DNA of 64,000 nucleotides from Hexactinellida sp. DTS-2022 (GCA_028753945.1 JAPNXP010000013.1:1612001-1676000); one strand, 5' to 3'. Positions 24,575 through 36,735 are shown, numbered from the stretch's first letter. A program made the numbers and translations. Notes: a model not told the origin generated them from the letters alone.

Positions 24575-24890
24575 TGGGCGTTGGGAGGCTGGGTCATCTC
24601 CCCCCCCCCCCTGGGTGGCAAAGTCTGGTTATTTTTCACTAATTTAAAAAAATGTCAATCGTAATTCTTATTTAGAAACATTTGCAATTGTTCCAATTGT
24701 ACCTAGTAGTTGCGCCATGAGAGGATAGTTTAATCGTACCTGATATGTATTTCTAGAACCTCAAGATTTGATGAATCTGTGCAAATTATGGGACGAATGT
24801 TGTCAACTTCGTGGGGCTTTGCCCCTTGACCCCACTGGGGGCTTTATTACGCCCCCAGATTAACAACTGGTACTATGTCCGCCCTAAAAA
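24575..24890. repeat. GC-rich short repeat with G/C homopolymer blocks
   Basis: It contains CATGGGCGTTGGGAGGCTGGG, a run of about 13 C, GGGGCTTTGCCCCTTGACCCC and GGGGGCTTTATTACGCCCCC near the right end. The style resembles hAT-type MITEs such as the one at 32725, but neither matched termini nor a TSD could be fixed. Confidence 0.4.
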
Positions 24891-25500
24891 AGATTCGGAC
24901 AAATCAAATTATAAAATAATATTTAGTGATTCACCATCTTATTGAGTTTCGAATAATCAAAATATAGCGGACATTACAGAGAATGTTAATTCTGAAATTG
25001 ATGTGATACTTTCTGAAATTTCTAAAACTGATTTTTTCGAAAATAAGTTTGTTGGCTTAATAACTTTAGATTTCCCCGCTGTAAGTGGGGATCTGAAAAA
25101 CCAATTGAATTGGCATCTGTCGTGGATATCCTTAAATCAATAAAAGATTATATCATCAACAGTTTATCCTTACTAGTTACTTGTCTTAATTACACTCTGA
25201 ATTGGCTGTGAGATTTTTTCTGCAACCAAAAAGACTATCAGAATGGAAGCAACAATATTATCCACAAGCTCTTTCCCGTATTTGCGATTCTTTCGATATA
25301 TAATTGAGATATTAATTAAGTCGTATAAAGAAGCAATTAAGGCAGATCTTCCCTATTTGTTGTTAACTTATGAATATCGAGCAAAAGCAAGTTACTGGGA
25401 TAGAAAAGCAACAGATCATACAACTAAGGTATTATATCCTGCCTTCAACGACATGATTGCTTCAAAATTTGAACAAAATAAAGCAAACAGACACTCTTGA
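24891..25500 (+). pseudogene. Unrecognised coding-like relic
   Basis: Broken plus-strand pieces read coherently for short distances (for example 25243-25500, rich in Lys, Tyr and Ile, including YKEAIKADLPYLLLTYEYR). They follow the Ginger integrase relic directly, so they may be its downstream part. No domain is recognised. Confidence 0.25.
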
Positions 25501-26430
25501 AGTTATCCTTAAATCTAGCGATTGTTCGACTCAAACAAATGAATTAACTTCTTTGAAAATTTCGTAGTGAATTGTGGAGGGTTGTACAATGTACATAGGC
25601 ACTCATTTAAAAATAAGCTTAATTAGTGGATACTATCATGTCGGCCCGTTTTAATGTTAATCTAATTAAAAAATTAGGAAGTGCCTGACAATATGGTATT
25701 TAAAAACTCATTTGGATAAATGGCAGCCTTACTAGTTATTAAAAAATCTGCCCTTTACATTATTTTGGCCTCACCGGGTATTTTATACATCACAAACAAA
25801 TTAACTTGATCTGTTGTCTCATTTTAGCAAACATCATAATGCGGGTAATTTTCCTTAATATCTGAGTAGATAGTTGTGGCCAAATATACGAAAGTTCCCC
25901 CATTTAGGATAACTTTCTCATTTTTATGAAGCAATTTGTCATCGTCATGAATTTCAGTAGCCTCACTTTCTCTTATCAAAAAGTCGGAGCATTCGCTTAC
26001 TTAAACAGAATCCTGAGATGGTAATCGCTGAATCATCATCAACTTAATCACTTTAACACAACTCAAATGTAATATTTTTAAACAGGCAAATACAACTTCT
26101 GATCTAGCTCCGTACCTAATCACTGTTTAGAATTATACTAAAGTCTCATTCAAATACAATGACTTTTCCACTTCACGTGAACAGTATATTATTCTTCGTT
26201 CAGTACCCTCAACAGAATATCTATGTATCTTTGGGGCTTCATCCCTTCCTAATACGATTGTATTACTTTTTCTAAAGAACTATGTTTAGTAATATTTACA
26301 GTGGCCCAGAATAGCGATTATCTTCGAATAGGCATTTTACACATCCTAGGTACATAGAATGTATTATTTTGGTATGGGTTACCGACCCTAAGTAAGTGAT
26401 TGGTGTAATCGGGATTCATGTAAGGCTTCA
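25501..26430. other. AT-rich non-coding stretch
   Basis: No feature recognised. Confidence 0.3.
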
Positions 26431-27140
26431 TTTTACTGTGCCGACTATACTATAGTATAGTGGCCCAGTTCTAATCCTCCTGCCTTTATTATTATTATCA
26501 TTATTTTCTCCGTAGACGTTGCCCTGGCCAGAGCTTTATAGTTGATGAGCTGAAACTTGACATGTAGGTGCGATGGGACCGTATAATTTGCACCTGGGGT
26601 TACGATTTTTGATTAACAATTTTGGACATATCTTTAACACTTTTACTACGCCATCAGATGATGACATATTGCAATTTTGAAAGGTAGTATGTATACCGTA
26701 TTGCCTTGAATAGTAGCCGGGGCGATTATTGATTTCAAGTCCCATTTAGGCCCAAGAAAATGTTATGATTTTCGTCAATGGCGAATATTTGTGGAATATA
26801 ATAATTTGAGAGAGTCAATAATTGTATGGAGGCGATTATTTGATATCAACGGTTATTTTAGGCGGTTGTCAAAAAATAATTAGGACCTATTTTGGGGAGG
26901 CGATTATTCAAGGGGGCGATTATTCGAGGGGGGGCTACTATTCAAGGAAATACGGTACCTTGAGATCATGTTCGGTTGTTCCCATAAAGTTGCAAGTTAT
27001 ATTTCAAGTCTACCATTACTAATAATCGAAATAAAAAAGTACCCTCTATTTACAATGGACTTCGAACTCATCCATGGTCCAATTTTTAAAAAGTCGAGAA
27101 TTGGCCTTATATAACGAAGGTCACGAGTGTACATATTATA
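26431..27140 (+). repeat. Dispersed repeat family A copy, interrupted by a MITE
   Basis: It starts TTACTGTGCCGACTATACTATAG and follows 4585-4760 closely through CACCTGGGGTTAC. The distal half (26640-26695 plus 26958-27140) matches 28708-28915, including ATGATGACATAT, GTATGTATACC and GGCCTTATATAACG.AGGTCACGA. The interruption is the 260-bp MITE at 26696-26955. Confidence 0.65.
26696..26955. mobile_element. Tc1/mariner-type MITE, 260 bp, TA TSD
   Basis: The left end CCGTATTGCCTTGAATAGTAGCC and right end GGCTACTATTCAAGGAAATACGG are near-perfect inverted repeats of at least 23 bp, flanked by TA. The paralogous repeat at 28740-28760 reads GTATGTATACCTTGAAACCATG without the insert, giving an empty site that fixes the borders. 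The internal GGCGATTATT motif recurs several times. No ORF belongs to it. Confidence 0.88.
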
Positions 27141-27775
27141 TTTTTATTTCAAAAATTATCGTATTGCAATATATTGATTGACTTTTTTTCGCTTATGCAT
27201 GATCATTAATTGTTTATCATTCTACTTGAGTAATTAATCATGGTTAGTCATTTTATTTATAAATTGTCACCCCCTCTTTTCTTGATTTGGCATGAATCGA
27301 TTTTTCACGATCTCTTTTAATAGTTGTTTTAAGAGCAGTGGCCCTAGTTAACTATATATTTAATTTACCAAAAATGTCATGAATATTATGTTTACCAAAA
27401 TGCGTGAATTTCACTTATATTACAATTATACACATAAAGATTTTATGATTAGGACTGGTTTTTATTTATCATTTTATTTATTATTTAGAAGTGAACATGA
27501 TAAAACACTTTTATTGGATTCATCTCATGATAATTTTTCATTTTCTCAGAACATTGAAGATAGTATTCCCACAAAGGATCACACAGGTGTTAAAATACAA
27601 AATTGTACTTTTATTGTTTTTTGCATTTTATCATACGAAAGTTCATTTCTTTAACTTATTCGGTGTATATAACTGGAAACTGACAGTTTTATGCAGCAGG
27701 CTTTTTACAATCCAGTTCATTATTCATTCATTTTGAGTTAATTTGTGACCTTTATTATTTTATCAAATTTAATTA
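27141..27775. other. AT-rich non-coding stretch
   Basis: Overlapping frames at 27379-27736 are low-complexity and lack recognisable domains. Confidence 0.3.
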
Positions 27776-28157
27776 CCTATTATAGGAAATTAAAGCGCCA
27801 TGAAATTAACGCGAATTTCTCCAAATCGCGTTAATTTCCTGACCTTAATTCCCTGCTATTTAACAAAATAATACAATGGATGGACAAACTTCCTAGCTAC
27901 ATATTTTCAGATGTGCAACTAATTTGAGAGGATATACCATGTCTATCAAGTAGTTTGGAAGCCTATACCATGTCTATCAAGTAGTTTGGAAGCCTATTTG
28001 GGCACAATAATAGTATTCAATCAGGAGATTAAGAATTCTGAAATTTTTTATAAAATTTATTCGCGTTAGTTTCATGTATTTGAAAATGTTCAGCTCCAAT
28101 TCGCGTTAATTTCCTTCGCTATAATATCATGGCGCGTAAATTTCCTATAATAAGGTA
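27776..28157. mobile_element. MITE-like element with GGAAATT..GCGCCATGA TIRs
   Basis: The left end CTATTATAGGAAATTAAAGCGCCATGA is inverted at the right end (TCATGGCGCGTAAATTTCCTATAATA). CGCGAATT/AATTCGCG motifs recur inside at about 27811, 27825, 28060 and 28099. An exact 33-bp tandem duplication lies at about 27928-27994. The flanks TTACC and GGTAA are themselves inverted, so the TSD cannot be fixed. Confidence 0.7.
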
Positions 28158-28354
28158 ATACAATTTAAAACTTTACAAAATTTCCTAATTATTCCCCATC
28201 TTAGTTCATTTGAATTAATTTACAGTTTAAGGGATTCTCAGAGATGCATTAATGATTGTTTTTACAAAATACTTTTTTCTTCAATTGACGCACTTGACGT
28301 CAGGTGAGCACATATTTATTTCCTATTATTTGTTCCAAATTATCGATTTAACGG

Positions 28355-28650
28355 CCTGGACCGGATATCAATCTGGACTGCCTGGATCAGTCCAACGGTC
28401 TGACCGATCAATCCTTCTGGACTAATCTTAGATTGGACTACCGATCAGGCTCCTATCCGTTATTACCCATTGTTTACAAGCACCCATTAATTAGTATCTT
28501 ATAAACACAAGTGGATATGATTAGTCACTCTACTATGCGGTCTGGAATGGTACAAATAAGGGATATAACGGTATGGACCAGTACATCAGTGTGGACTACT
28601 TCATCATTCTGGACCGCTTCATCGGTCTGTACCGGTACGCGTCTAACTAT
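28355..28650. repeat. GGTCTGGACC-type dense direct and inverted motif block
   Basis: The stretch is packed with variants of ACGGYCTGGACCGRTCA (for example CGGCCTGGACCGG, CTGGATCAGTCC, GGTCTGACCGATCA, TCTGGACCGCTTCATCGGTC). These are self-complementary short units in both orientations. It looks like the repeat core of a MITE or minisatellite; borders are unclear. Confidence 0.5.
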
Positions 28651-28654
28651 GTTA

Positions 28655-28930
28655 AAAGCAGGCTATACAAACACCATAATACCCACCAAAAAGAGCGATT
28701 ACGTGATCAAATGATGACATATCTCAATTCTGAAGGGTGCTATGTATACCTTGAAACCATGTTCCTATATAGTTATAGAACATTTATGAGGTCTATCACT
28801 ACTAGTTATTTAGATAACGATAAATAACCTATTTATCAATAGCCTTCCTTTAATCCATGGTCCAGTTTCACAAAGTTGGTGCATAGGCCTTATATAACGT
28901 AGGTCACGAATGCACAAACTTCATAATATT
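28655..28930 (+). repeat. Dispersed repeat family A, partial copy
   Basis: It matches the distal half of the 26431-27140 copy (ATGATGACATAT, GTATGTATACCTTGA, CCTTATATAACGTAGGTCACGA) without the MITE at 26696. It thus documents the pre-insertion state. Confidence 0.6.
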
Positions 28931-30718
28931 TAAGTCTTCGTGTTACGCAGCCGAATCTTTATCACCTAATGCAGAATTTACTGTATTGGAACACAAACGA
29001 ACTTGTAGTTATATTATTTTGAACAACCGTTTTCCGAATCTTGCTTTTGTAAGTAGTTACACAGTATATAATTAAAGTATTACCTCAAAAAGAAATGAAA
29101 CAGTTCAATTCGATGTCTCATAATTAACTACTTTTTTTCTAAAGAGCCTTCCTGTTCAGTGTTGTGTCACATACAATGGAATCGTTAAGAAGATTTCCAA
29201 TCCCAAAAAGAATTATCCCCCCTACAAATTACTAACCGCCATATACAATTTTATGTACTCCAAGTAATGAGTGAGAAGTTGGCTTAGTATTCTACCATGT
29301 ACCAGGGTCACTTCAGTCAGATATTTGACTCACTTTTAAATATCAAATTTGGATAAATTTTTAACTTTCGACAGAGAAAATACGGAGGTTTTTCCGTATT
29401 ATAATTTATTACTTTCAGTTGGTTATTTCTATCATACAATGCATGGTTGGTATTCATCAAAAATCACTATTTCTTAAAATTTATTTACAATTCTGAAATT
29501 TTCTGATGAATCTTAGGAGAGATGGAGGTTTATGTAATGTAATTTTAAACATTCAAACTTGAAGTTGGGAAAAAGAGTGGAAGTATAATATTGAAAAGTC
29601 CATTGAGTAGGGCTAGTTGAAAGTGTCAATTCCTATCCAATATCAAACTGAATCTAATTTATTTTGCTATCATTGGTAGAGGAGATACGGAGGTTACCTC
29701 AATGCCATTAGTTTCTTGATTATTCCCTATATAACAGACAAATTCGTATTTTAAAATGGTGTAAATCTCTGTTTTTATTGATTCACTTTTCAAACTTTGA
29801 GCTCCTTACTCGATTCATAATATTATGGCTATTTTAATTCAGTATAAACGAGGTAGTTTGATATATTTCTTCTTTTCATCGTGTCTATTCATAATGTTCT
29901 AACTTCACTATTTTTTCAGAATTTTTATGCAATATAAGACCGCAGTGTCGTAGCCTTTCGAGGCTTGTTCAGGCCCGGTTGTTACAACCAGTGTGGATCC
30001 GATCGTGAGCAGTAGCCAGAGTGCGGGACTTGGGGCACTGGTTGCCACCAAAATACCCTGTATGGTGCGGTAATTTCGCACCCAAAATTCATCAGTGCCG
30101 AATGTTCATGTAAGTACTAATTTTTATAATTTTGTATGTAGGCCCCTGGAGTTCCCCAGGTAAATTTTAATCCCAACTACGGCACTGGCGACCCCCTTTG
30201 CGGTCCCGAATAGGTTTGTGAATCATTGAATACATCAACACGAGTTAAACTAGTAATTTTATAGAAGGTCCTATAGCTTCGTCAATAGCTCATTATTGCT
30301 TTTGATTGCACTAAAGGTTTAATAGCCTGGAATTCAAAACTGGTTCAGATGTATAGTTAAGTCCGACACGGTCTGTTAGCTGCAGAAGTTTAATGGCTGA
30401 GAGTCATGGTCTATATCAAGGATAAATTCTTTATCAACTGTTAATTAACATACTGTATGTACACATACATGAGACGGTTTAGTTCTGGTAGTGATGGACA
30501 TAGTAGCCTGCAATAAAGGCTAATGATTGACCACAATCACTTGTTTGTAGGTCATGAATCTCATCAAGAAATGACTCAAATTGAATTCACCATAACTAGT
30601 GGAATATTGAGAAGAAAGTGTTGCTTTGCACAACTTGCAAGCTTTTCATAGAAAAACTTAACAGATATATTTAGTCTGTTAGTACTTGATGACTACATCA
30701 CCAATAGTCTTTAACCTG
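28931..30718. other. Mostly non-coding; GC-richer repeat at about 29945-30215
   Basis: No gene recognised. The subregion 29945-30215 is GC-richer (GGCCCGGTTGTTACAACCAG, GATCCGATCGTGAGCAG, CCCCTGGAGTTCCCCAGG) and is probably part of a dispersed repeat. I could not find tRNA-like A and B boxes with confidence. Confidence 0.35.
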
Positions 30719-30995
30719 GCGAAAGGACTGAATATTTGCCACTGGAATTAACGTGGTCTCTACCCAATGATGACTGATCTACGATTACTTCTTTCTCTGC
30801 CGGGAAAAGAAGCCGATATTCTAGGAATATCCTATTCTTGGTTAAATACCAACTTAGACGCTGAAATCAAAATCCCCGGATATTCGCCTGTCAGAAAAGA
30901 TTAGTATTCTTCAAACAAGGGAGCATATTATTTATTAAATACCCTCTCTCGTTCATAAGGAGGATCGAATTAGAGGCTACTGAGGATGAATTTGT

Positions 30996-31280
30996 TTGGG
31001 TCGAGATCAATTTTGTCATGCTCCTCCCATATTGTTGTGTTCTGTATACAGACCCCCAGATGCCTGCTCATCGTGGTTAACGATTTGGTACATAGTAGTA
31101 TCAGCATTAATTGTGTCTAAAATCACTGTGATAATGGGGAACTTTAATATCGACCTCAATAAAGCTGATCCTAAATGCAGACAGATTAATGACTTTTTCC
31201 GTTCCTATGGGATACACCAACTTATTCATGAATATACTAAAGTCACTACCACTTCAATTTTCATAATTTGTCACGCTTAA
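30996..31280 (+). pseudogene. LINE apurinic-type endonuclease fragment
   Basis: The frame carries PILLCSVYRPPDACSSW and VIMGNFNIDLNKADPK, which are the central blocks of LINE exonuclease/endonuclease/phosphatase domains (YRPP and GDFN; here GNFN). The downstream SDH-type motif is preserved as SDYFP in another frame. This enzyme nicks target DNA in LINE retrotransposition. Stops on either side show that it is inactive. Confidence 0.82.
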
Positions 31281-32227
31281 GTTCGCATCCTAAGAATATA
31301 TCCCAAGTGAAGATACCTAAAATTGGTTGTAGTGACTACTTCCCTATTTGTTTGGTAATTAAGAGGAAACATCTATATAACCTCTAGGTTTTTGAAACTA
31401 TTTAATTAGATGGAGTACCTTAATGACTCAGCTTGGAACATACTACAGGTATACCTCCGAAATGCGACACTTTTTGGAGCAGCGCTTGTGCCGGATATTT
31501 TCGGAAGTTGCCCCCACATGCACTATTTATATTGGAAAGTCAATCGGGAGAATGGTTTTGTGCCGTATGTCGCAGGTTGTCGTATTTTAGAGGTGCCGCT
31601 TTTAGACGTTTACCTGTAGATGTTTTTGAAATGATGTTGGAAGCATGGTATCAATTAGCTACCAAAGTTATGATAAGCATTTACAGATATAAAAGAAAGG
31701 GTAAGCATCTGTCCCAGCTTGCATGGATTAATGAGGGAATACTAAATGCCATGAAAATCCGCGATGGCTTCGCCATATCCCGGAACATTTCACATTTGAA
31801 ACAGTGGAAGAATATAATAAAATATAACAAACTAATTTATTTAGCCAAATCTTCCCATTATGTTATCTTACTTAGATACCAAAATCTGATCCGAAATGTT
31901 TTTGGAATATCCTCAATGAACTGGTCCCAAAGATGATTTCCCCAGCTCACCTCAGCTTAAAGATTTACAACTATTTCTCTAACCTCTCATTTCAGTTTAA
32001 TCAAACCTCGAAGAGTTCGCCTGACTTTTTCTTTTTGGAAAGTTTTGTAATTAACAACTTAACTATCGATTACCTTTTTGTAATTATACCCTTAACCTCA
32101 GAATTTGAGCTCAAAGAAATTCAATAATTGAAATCTACAGCTGCTGGTCTAGTTACCATCGGGCCAAAATTCTTAAGATCTTGTCACCTTATAATTTCTC
32201 CAACTTAATAAAAAATATTATGCTCAG

Positions 32228-32418
32228 CAGTGTTTCATACAGGATTTGCATCCATGGGGGGAAATCTGGGGTATGTAATTTATCAAGGGGGCCTCTGGGA
32301 TATGTATGTTCTTGGGGGCATAAATTTAACTTCGTAGTGGAAGTGGTTTTTCTAGGGGGGGCACTTGAAGGAGCAGGGGGGCAAATGCCCCCCCTACAAC
32401 ACCCTGTATGAAACCCTA
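32228..32418. mobile_element. GC-rich MITE, CAGGGTTTCATACAGG termini, 4-5 bp TSD
   Basis: The left end CAGTGTTTCATACAGG and right end CACCCTGTATGAAACCCT are inverted repeats. The flanks share CTCA, directly if one extra base is allowed at each end. The inside is G-rich on the plus strand (GGGGGGG blocks). The element at 55978-56236 has the same style of ends and a matching short duplication, which supports one family. It sits inside the LINE at 30719-33500. Confidence 0.65.
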
Positions 32419-32724
32419 CTCATTATCAGGCTTGGTAAATAACCCTCTCGGTTGGAAAAAAAAAGCATAAATCTGTCAACATCCTTTTAACCATCGACCA
32501 ATTTCTCTAGTTCCGTTACTTTCGAAAGTGCTTTAGAGGCACGTTATTAACTCCATAAATTCATATTTACATAGTTTTCATCTCATTTAAAATCCTCAAT
32601 CTGATTTTCGTAAGTGTCACAATTTCGAAAACCTCCTTAATAAAACTGACTCAAGACTTATTATTGCCTCAATATGAAAGAAATTGTCGGTCTTGTTTCA
32701 TTAGACTTCAGGATGGCATTATAT

Positions 32725-33187
32725 CAGTGGCGTAGGGAGGGGGGTCCTGGGGGTCCTAGGACTCCCCCCCCCAATCTGTTAGAGTGATTTTTATCATTAG
32801 CAATAAAAAAACAGAGGACTACTCATGTTTCAAAAGTACCTCAAAAAACATGCATAGGCTCTATCATCAATTGATGATGTCATCAAACGATTTGCCACAA
32901 AATCTACACGCCGCATCAATTTATTTTGTAAATTGAATTACATATAGCTGTTAAATAAACATAAAAATAGGCCAAGCGATAGCCTACTAGGTTTATGGAA
33001 ATGTTATTTAGTGTTTTTTTTTTGTTAATGAGTTGAGATTACTGCAATAGAGTTTCCCGTACCGCAAATCGGTCTTTTGTTAAAGTAATTTTTAAAAATT
33101 GATGCGAACGATGCCACCAGGCCCCCTTATTGGCTCGCTTCACTCGCTCAGGACCCCCCCCAATCCAAAACCCTGGCTACGCTCCTG
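32725..33187. mobile_element. hAT-type MITE, 463 bp, 8-bp TSD
   Basis: It starts CAGTGGCGTAGGGAGGGGGG and ends CCCTGGCTACGCTCCTG, the familiar CAGTGGCGTAG hAT terminus. The flanks CATTATAT and CATTATTT agree at 7 of 8 positions. Homopolymer C/G blocks lie just inside both ends. It interrupts the LINE near RT motif A, so it is younger than the LINE. Confidence 0.85.
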
Positions 33188-33500
33188 CATTATTTATTGT
33201 GAATAATTCTATTCTTTTAAAGAAGTTACAGGTGAATAAATTTTCCTCTGGATACTTCGATTGGTTTCAAAGCCAATCGAATGACCGTTCACAACAGGTC
33301 TCATTCCTCAGAGTTCAATTCTAGGCCCACAACTCTTTGTTACTTTTAGAAATTTTCTGGTATTCTCTATTTTATGGAATCAAATCATAGACTACTTTAG
33401 ATAAGGACTGGAATGTCGCGATCTCGGGGTTTTAACTTGAGTCTGAGAGGCTCCAATTTTAAAATTGAAAAAGCATTAGGTTTTCAGTTTCCTAATGTGA

Positions 33501-34556
33501 TTTTTGGCATATAGGGATAACTTTTGGCACCCGCCACCAAGTTGAGGTTCCACTCAAAATTTCTCACACCTCGACAAGTTATGACTTCATTATCACATTT
33601 CGAGTACCCTGAAAATTCACTTAATCTCACATAATTCGCACCATCTAAGAGATAAAAATCTCATAATTTTATAGAACATGCACATTAATGATGCGGACAC
33701 GTTGAAAGTTTTTAATACGTATTATACGAAATACACTATCATTCATTCCGTATATCCGCTAAATCTTCGAATAACCATCGATGTTTTTGAATTAAATTTT
33801 AATGTAAATACATGATGATGATGCTAGCTAATAATTAAATTTGTGCTTTACTGTCTATGCTACGATTCGAATAAATAATTAAAGAATAACTTTTGAACCG
33901 AAACTTGTTAAAAACAATTTCCATGAGCGCGATATTACAAGTAGGGTATACGTTGAATACGTATTACATTTACGTATTGCACGTTACACGTAATCAATAA
34001 TACACTTATTAAACAACTAAGGAAATTGCTATACTTGCAAATTTCGGACCTCAAGCGCTGTCCTTTTGAAATGTGGAGAAAGGACCCAGAAACGCTCCGT
34101 GAATCGAACTGCGCTTTCTGTACTGGCCATCAACCATTGGAAAAACTCATATCTTCAGATTATAGATTAATCTGAGACTTGATGGGTGGGATGTTAGCAT
34201 GTTTATTACGAAATTCGATACGCCACTTTTTTAGTAAATGCGCAAGATAATGCTCCTAATGGTCATAATATTTTTTATCAATGCTTTGATTGGCGTTATT
34301 GTAAGTCCTGTAATATTTTGTTAGATTAACTATTGACACTTACTTAAATGGCCATAACACTTCAATTCCAAGCCGATATTACAAACCACCCATAAATTTA
34401 TTATTTCAGAAGCGATTTATGTATTGAATCTTGACTGTGATATTGTAATTTGATAAGACAATGATCATTACTTTAATAATTGGAATTCATTCATTTTGTT
34501 CGTAATTCTCTCCTACATAGTTATTTAATTCTCACTTGTTTTCTCGTTTATCATAG
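33501..34556. other. AT-rich non-coding stretch
   Basis: No feature recognised. It directly precedes the Ig-like exon and would be intron if that exon is real. Confidence 0.3.
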
Positions 34557-34844
34557 ATATGCCACCTGTACTTGTTAACCCTACAATTGTACCTCTCATT
34601 CTTTTTTCTCGTATTGGATGTAATATTGATATTAAATTACCTCAAATTGGAGGCTCTATTCCAATTTCTTATAAATGGATGAAAGATACTGAATTTATTG
34701 AAGAGGATGATTATGTGTCTATTACCTCAAACTTTGATATATTGATTCGCGACATCCAAAGAAAACATGCTGGTATATACTTATGTATAGCCAATAATAA
34801 TTTTGGAAGAATTGAGATCCCTGTAACAGTTGAAATACATGGAG
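34557..34844 (+). CDS. Ig-like (I-set) domain exon of a host gene
   Basis: The acceptor TTTATCATAG (ending 34556) and donor GGAG|GTAAAC bound a 288-bp exon that enters and leaves in phase 1, as is usual for single-exon Ig domains. The translation shows an I-set pattern: PPVLVNP at the A strand, a Cys at about residue 21, YKWMKD (the core Trp), then ILIRDIQRKHAGIYLCIANN (the canonical D-x-G-x-Y-x-C with its Cys) and FGRIEIPVTVEIHG at strand G. No stop interrupts it. The product is likely a cell-surface or secreted adhesion/receptor protein. Partner exons are mostly not found, but the exon at 39114-39274 is phase-compatible. The gene cannot be named. Confidence 0.8.
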
Positions 34845-36735
34845 GTAAACGTCTAATTTTAGATTTTTAATATTTCACTTTATCCTCAATTTTAAATCTT
34901 ATGTAGGAAGCTTAGTAGTTTTGGTAGTCCTTGTCATCCATATTTTGGGCGACTAGGAAGTTCATGCCCTGAATTAGATTCTCCTGCCACAACAGCTGGC
35001 TCTTCCCGCAGGTTGCTTACCTGCTTTTTGTAGGAAGTGTAACTATCTTCATTAGAAGATAATCAATCCAGACATAATGTGTCCTCCTTGATGGACTAAA
35101 ATGTCACACTCACTGGGGATTCCATACTAGAAGACCCTTCATCAAGCCAAATTCTTATTCGATGGTCTGTCACATTAAGCATCAGGTTTGCTATCCTGAT
35201 CACCTCAATCAACTGTTCTGCCAACCCGGACACATATCTAGTAAGTCATCCTTGTAGTTTTTCTTGAAACCTTCAGACAAATGATCTGTCACGAAAGAAC
35301 TCTGGAATAGTCGAAGATGTATAATCGCATTATTTCCTTCTCTATTGTCATGTTATAGAAATGTCTATATCTGGTACACCCCAAGGCTGGCAAACACCAG
35401 CAAAACATTCTTATTGGAGAAGTTTCATCACCTCTTGGTAATGTTTGATATATTGTGGAGCCCGGCTCAAGAATTCAGAAAGATCTCAGAGTTATAGACT
35501 AGGAATGCTGATGCTTACAGCCAAACCGCGATTCCTTATATGTACCTAAATTTTATTAGAGTATTCCTTTGTTTGGGAGAGTTGTATAAGTCATTGTAAC
35601 TTTTCCATGGCTTTTGATGTTTCTCATGGGCCAACAAAATTAACAGCAAGTTTTTGGCTCTATAAATCCTATGAATTCATGAGCCCCCTCATTACTTTCC
35701 CCTTCCTCATCTCAACATCAAGCATTCTATGTACTTTTAGTCTGCAATAAACTCAACCGAGCCTTTAATCTGTGGAGCACTATCAGTGATATGAGTGCCC
35801 GCCTCTAGCGGAGACCAGCATTTTTAAACACAAATCTACGTGGATTACTTTGATCTCTGTTCTCTCACAGGATACTGAGGTTGGGCAATCGAAATAATTT
35901 CTTGACCAATATGCATCCTTGCATCATAACTGGCCCAGCCTCTCCTTTGCCGTGGTGGGTGGGCATGGGTCCCAGTTATTCCCTTATGGGCTTCAATATG
36001 CTTGCAGAGCTGTCCTACCATTTATATTGGTTGACACATCTACACCAACGGCCAAAATTATTTGAACGACAATAAATTGTTTTATACATTCAAGCTTCTA
36101 GCAGGATAATAAAATTTGTGGATATTTAAACATGGATGTGGTCAATATTAAATTTTCATTTTATGGAAGTGTTTAAACTCATTAATAATATAATTTGCTA
36201 ATTAAATATATAATTTATAATCATTATGAGTCTATTAGAATATTCATATTCTGATTTCTGATTTGAGTACCACATTGTCGATTTCACTAATTACTTAATT
36301 TCTAATCTTTATGATTTTTATGATTTTCCACTGATATATACATACAGCCACATTCCCATTTGTGCCACATTTGTGGATATTGGATTAAAATGAACAAATA
36401 GATGTTTTATGTTTTAGTGTTTCATAGTAGGTAAAACTACCTTTAACACGCAACAATAATAATATTCTTGTTTTTCAAATACTTTAGATCGATTGGTGTA
36501 TATTAACTTTTACCAGTTTTTAAACCCTCTCTGGATCCTCTACTGGAAATTAAGGAAACCAAAGGCATATAAGCAAGGGGATAGGTCTACTTCTACTCCA
36601 TGCGAGCGAAGGAGTTCAATTAATTCCTAAATACATTAATTAAGCCATTGTTATATATATTTAAACACAATGCTCAGTATGTACTTATATATATATATAT
36701 ATATTTAGAGAAAGAGAGGGGGAAAATAGTTATAA
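34845..36735. other. Intron-like stretch with a GC-richer coding-like relic
   Basis: The part at 34890-36060 is less AT-rich than its surroundings. On the minus strand it gives short coherent peptides in several frames with many stops, suggesting an old retroelement or transposon body; no diagnostic domain is recognised. The part at 36080-36300 is similar to 52005-52215 (CATTCAAGCTT..AGCA..ATAATAA, AACATGGATGTTG/GTGG, CTAATTAAATATRTAATT). An (AT)n tract lies at 36688-36704. Confidence 0.35.

Larger units (their letters stand above)
30719..33500 (+). mobile_element. Second LINE (jockey/CR1-type), EN to partial RT, with nested MITEs
   Basis: The pieces read in normal LINE order. The endonuclease N-terminus KGLNICHWN (about 30723) leads into ADILGISYSWLNTNLDAEIK and PGYSPVRKD. 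The endonuclease middle is PILLCSVYRPPDACSSW..IMGNFNIDL (30996-31280), and a GCSDYFPICLV motif lies near 31325. A linker reads LAWINEGILNAMKIRDG (31433-31936). Then come RT motif 1 HRPISLVPLLSKVL (about 32493), a motif-A-like SLDFRMAL (about 32700), and NSILLKKLQ..DRSQQV (about 33205-33305). Two MITEs split it (32228-32418 and 32725-33187). There are many stops and shifts, so it is old and dead. The 3' end is missing. Confidence 0.8.

Noticed and set aside
29945-30215. GC-richer patch as a tRNA-derived SINE
   Set aside because: I could not identify convincing A and B boxes or a tail; left as an unclassified repeat.
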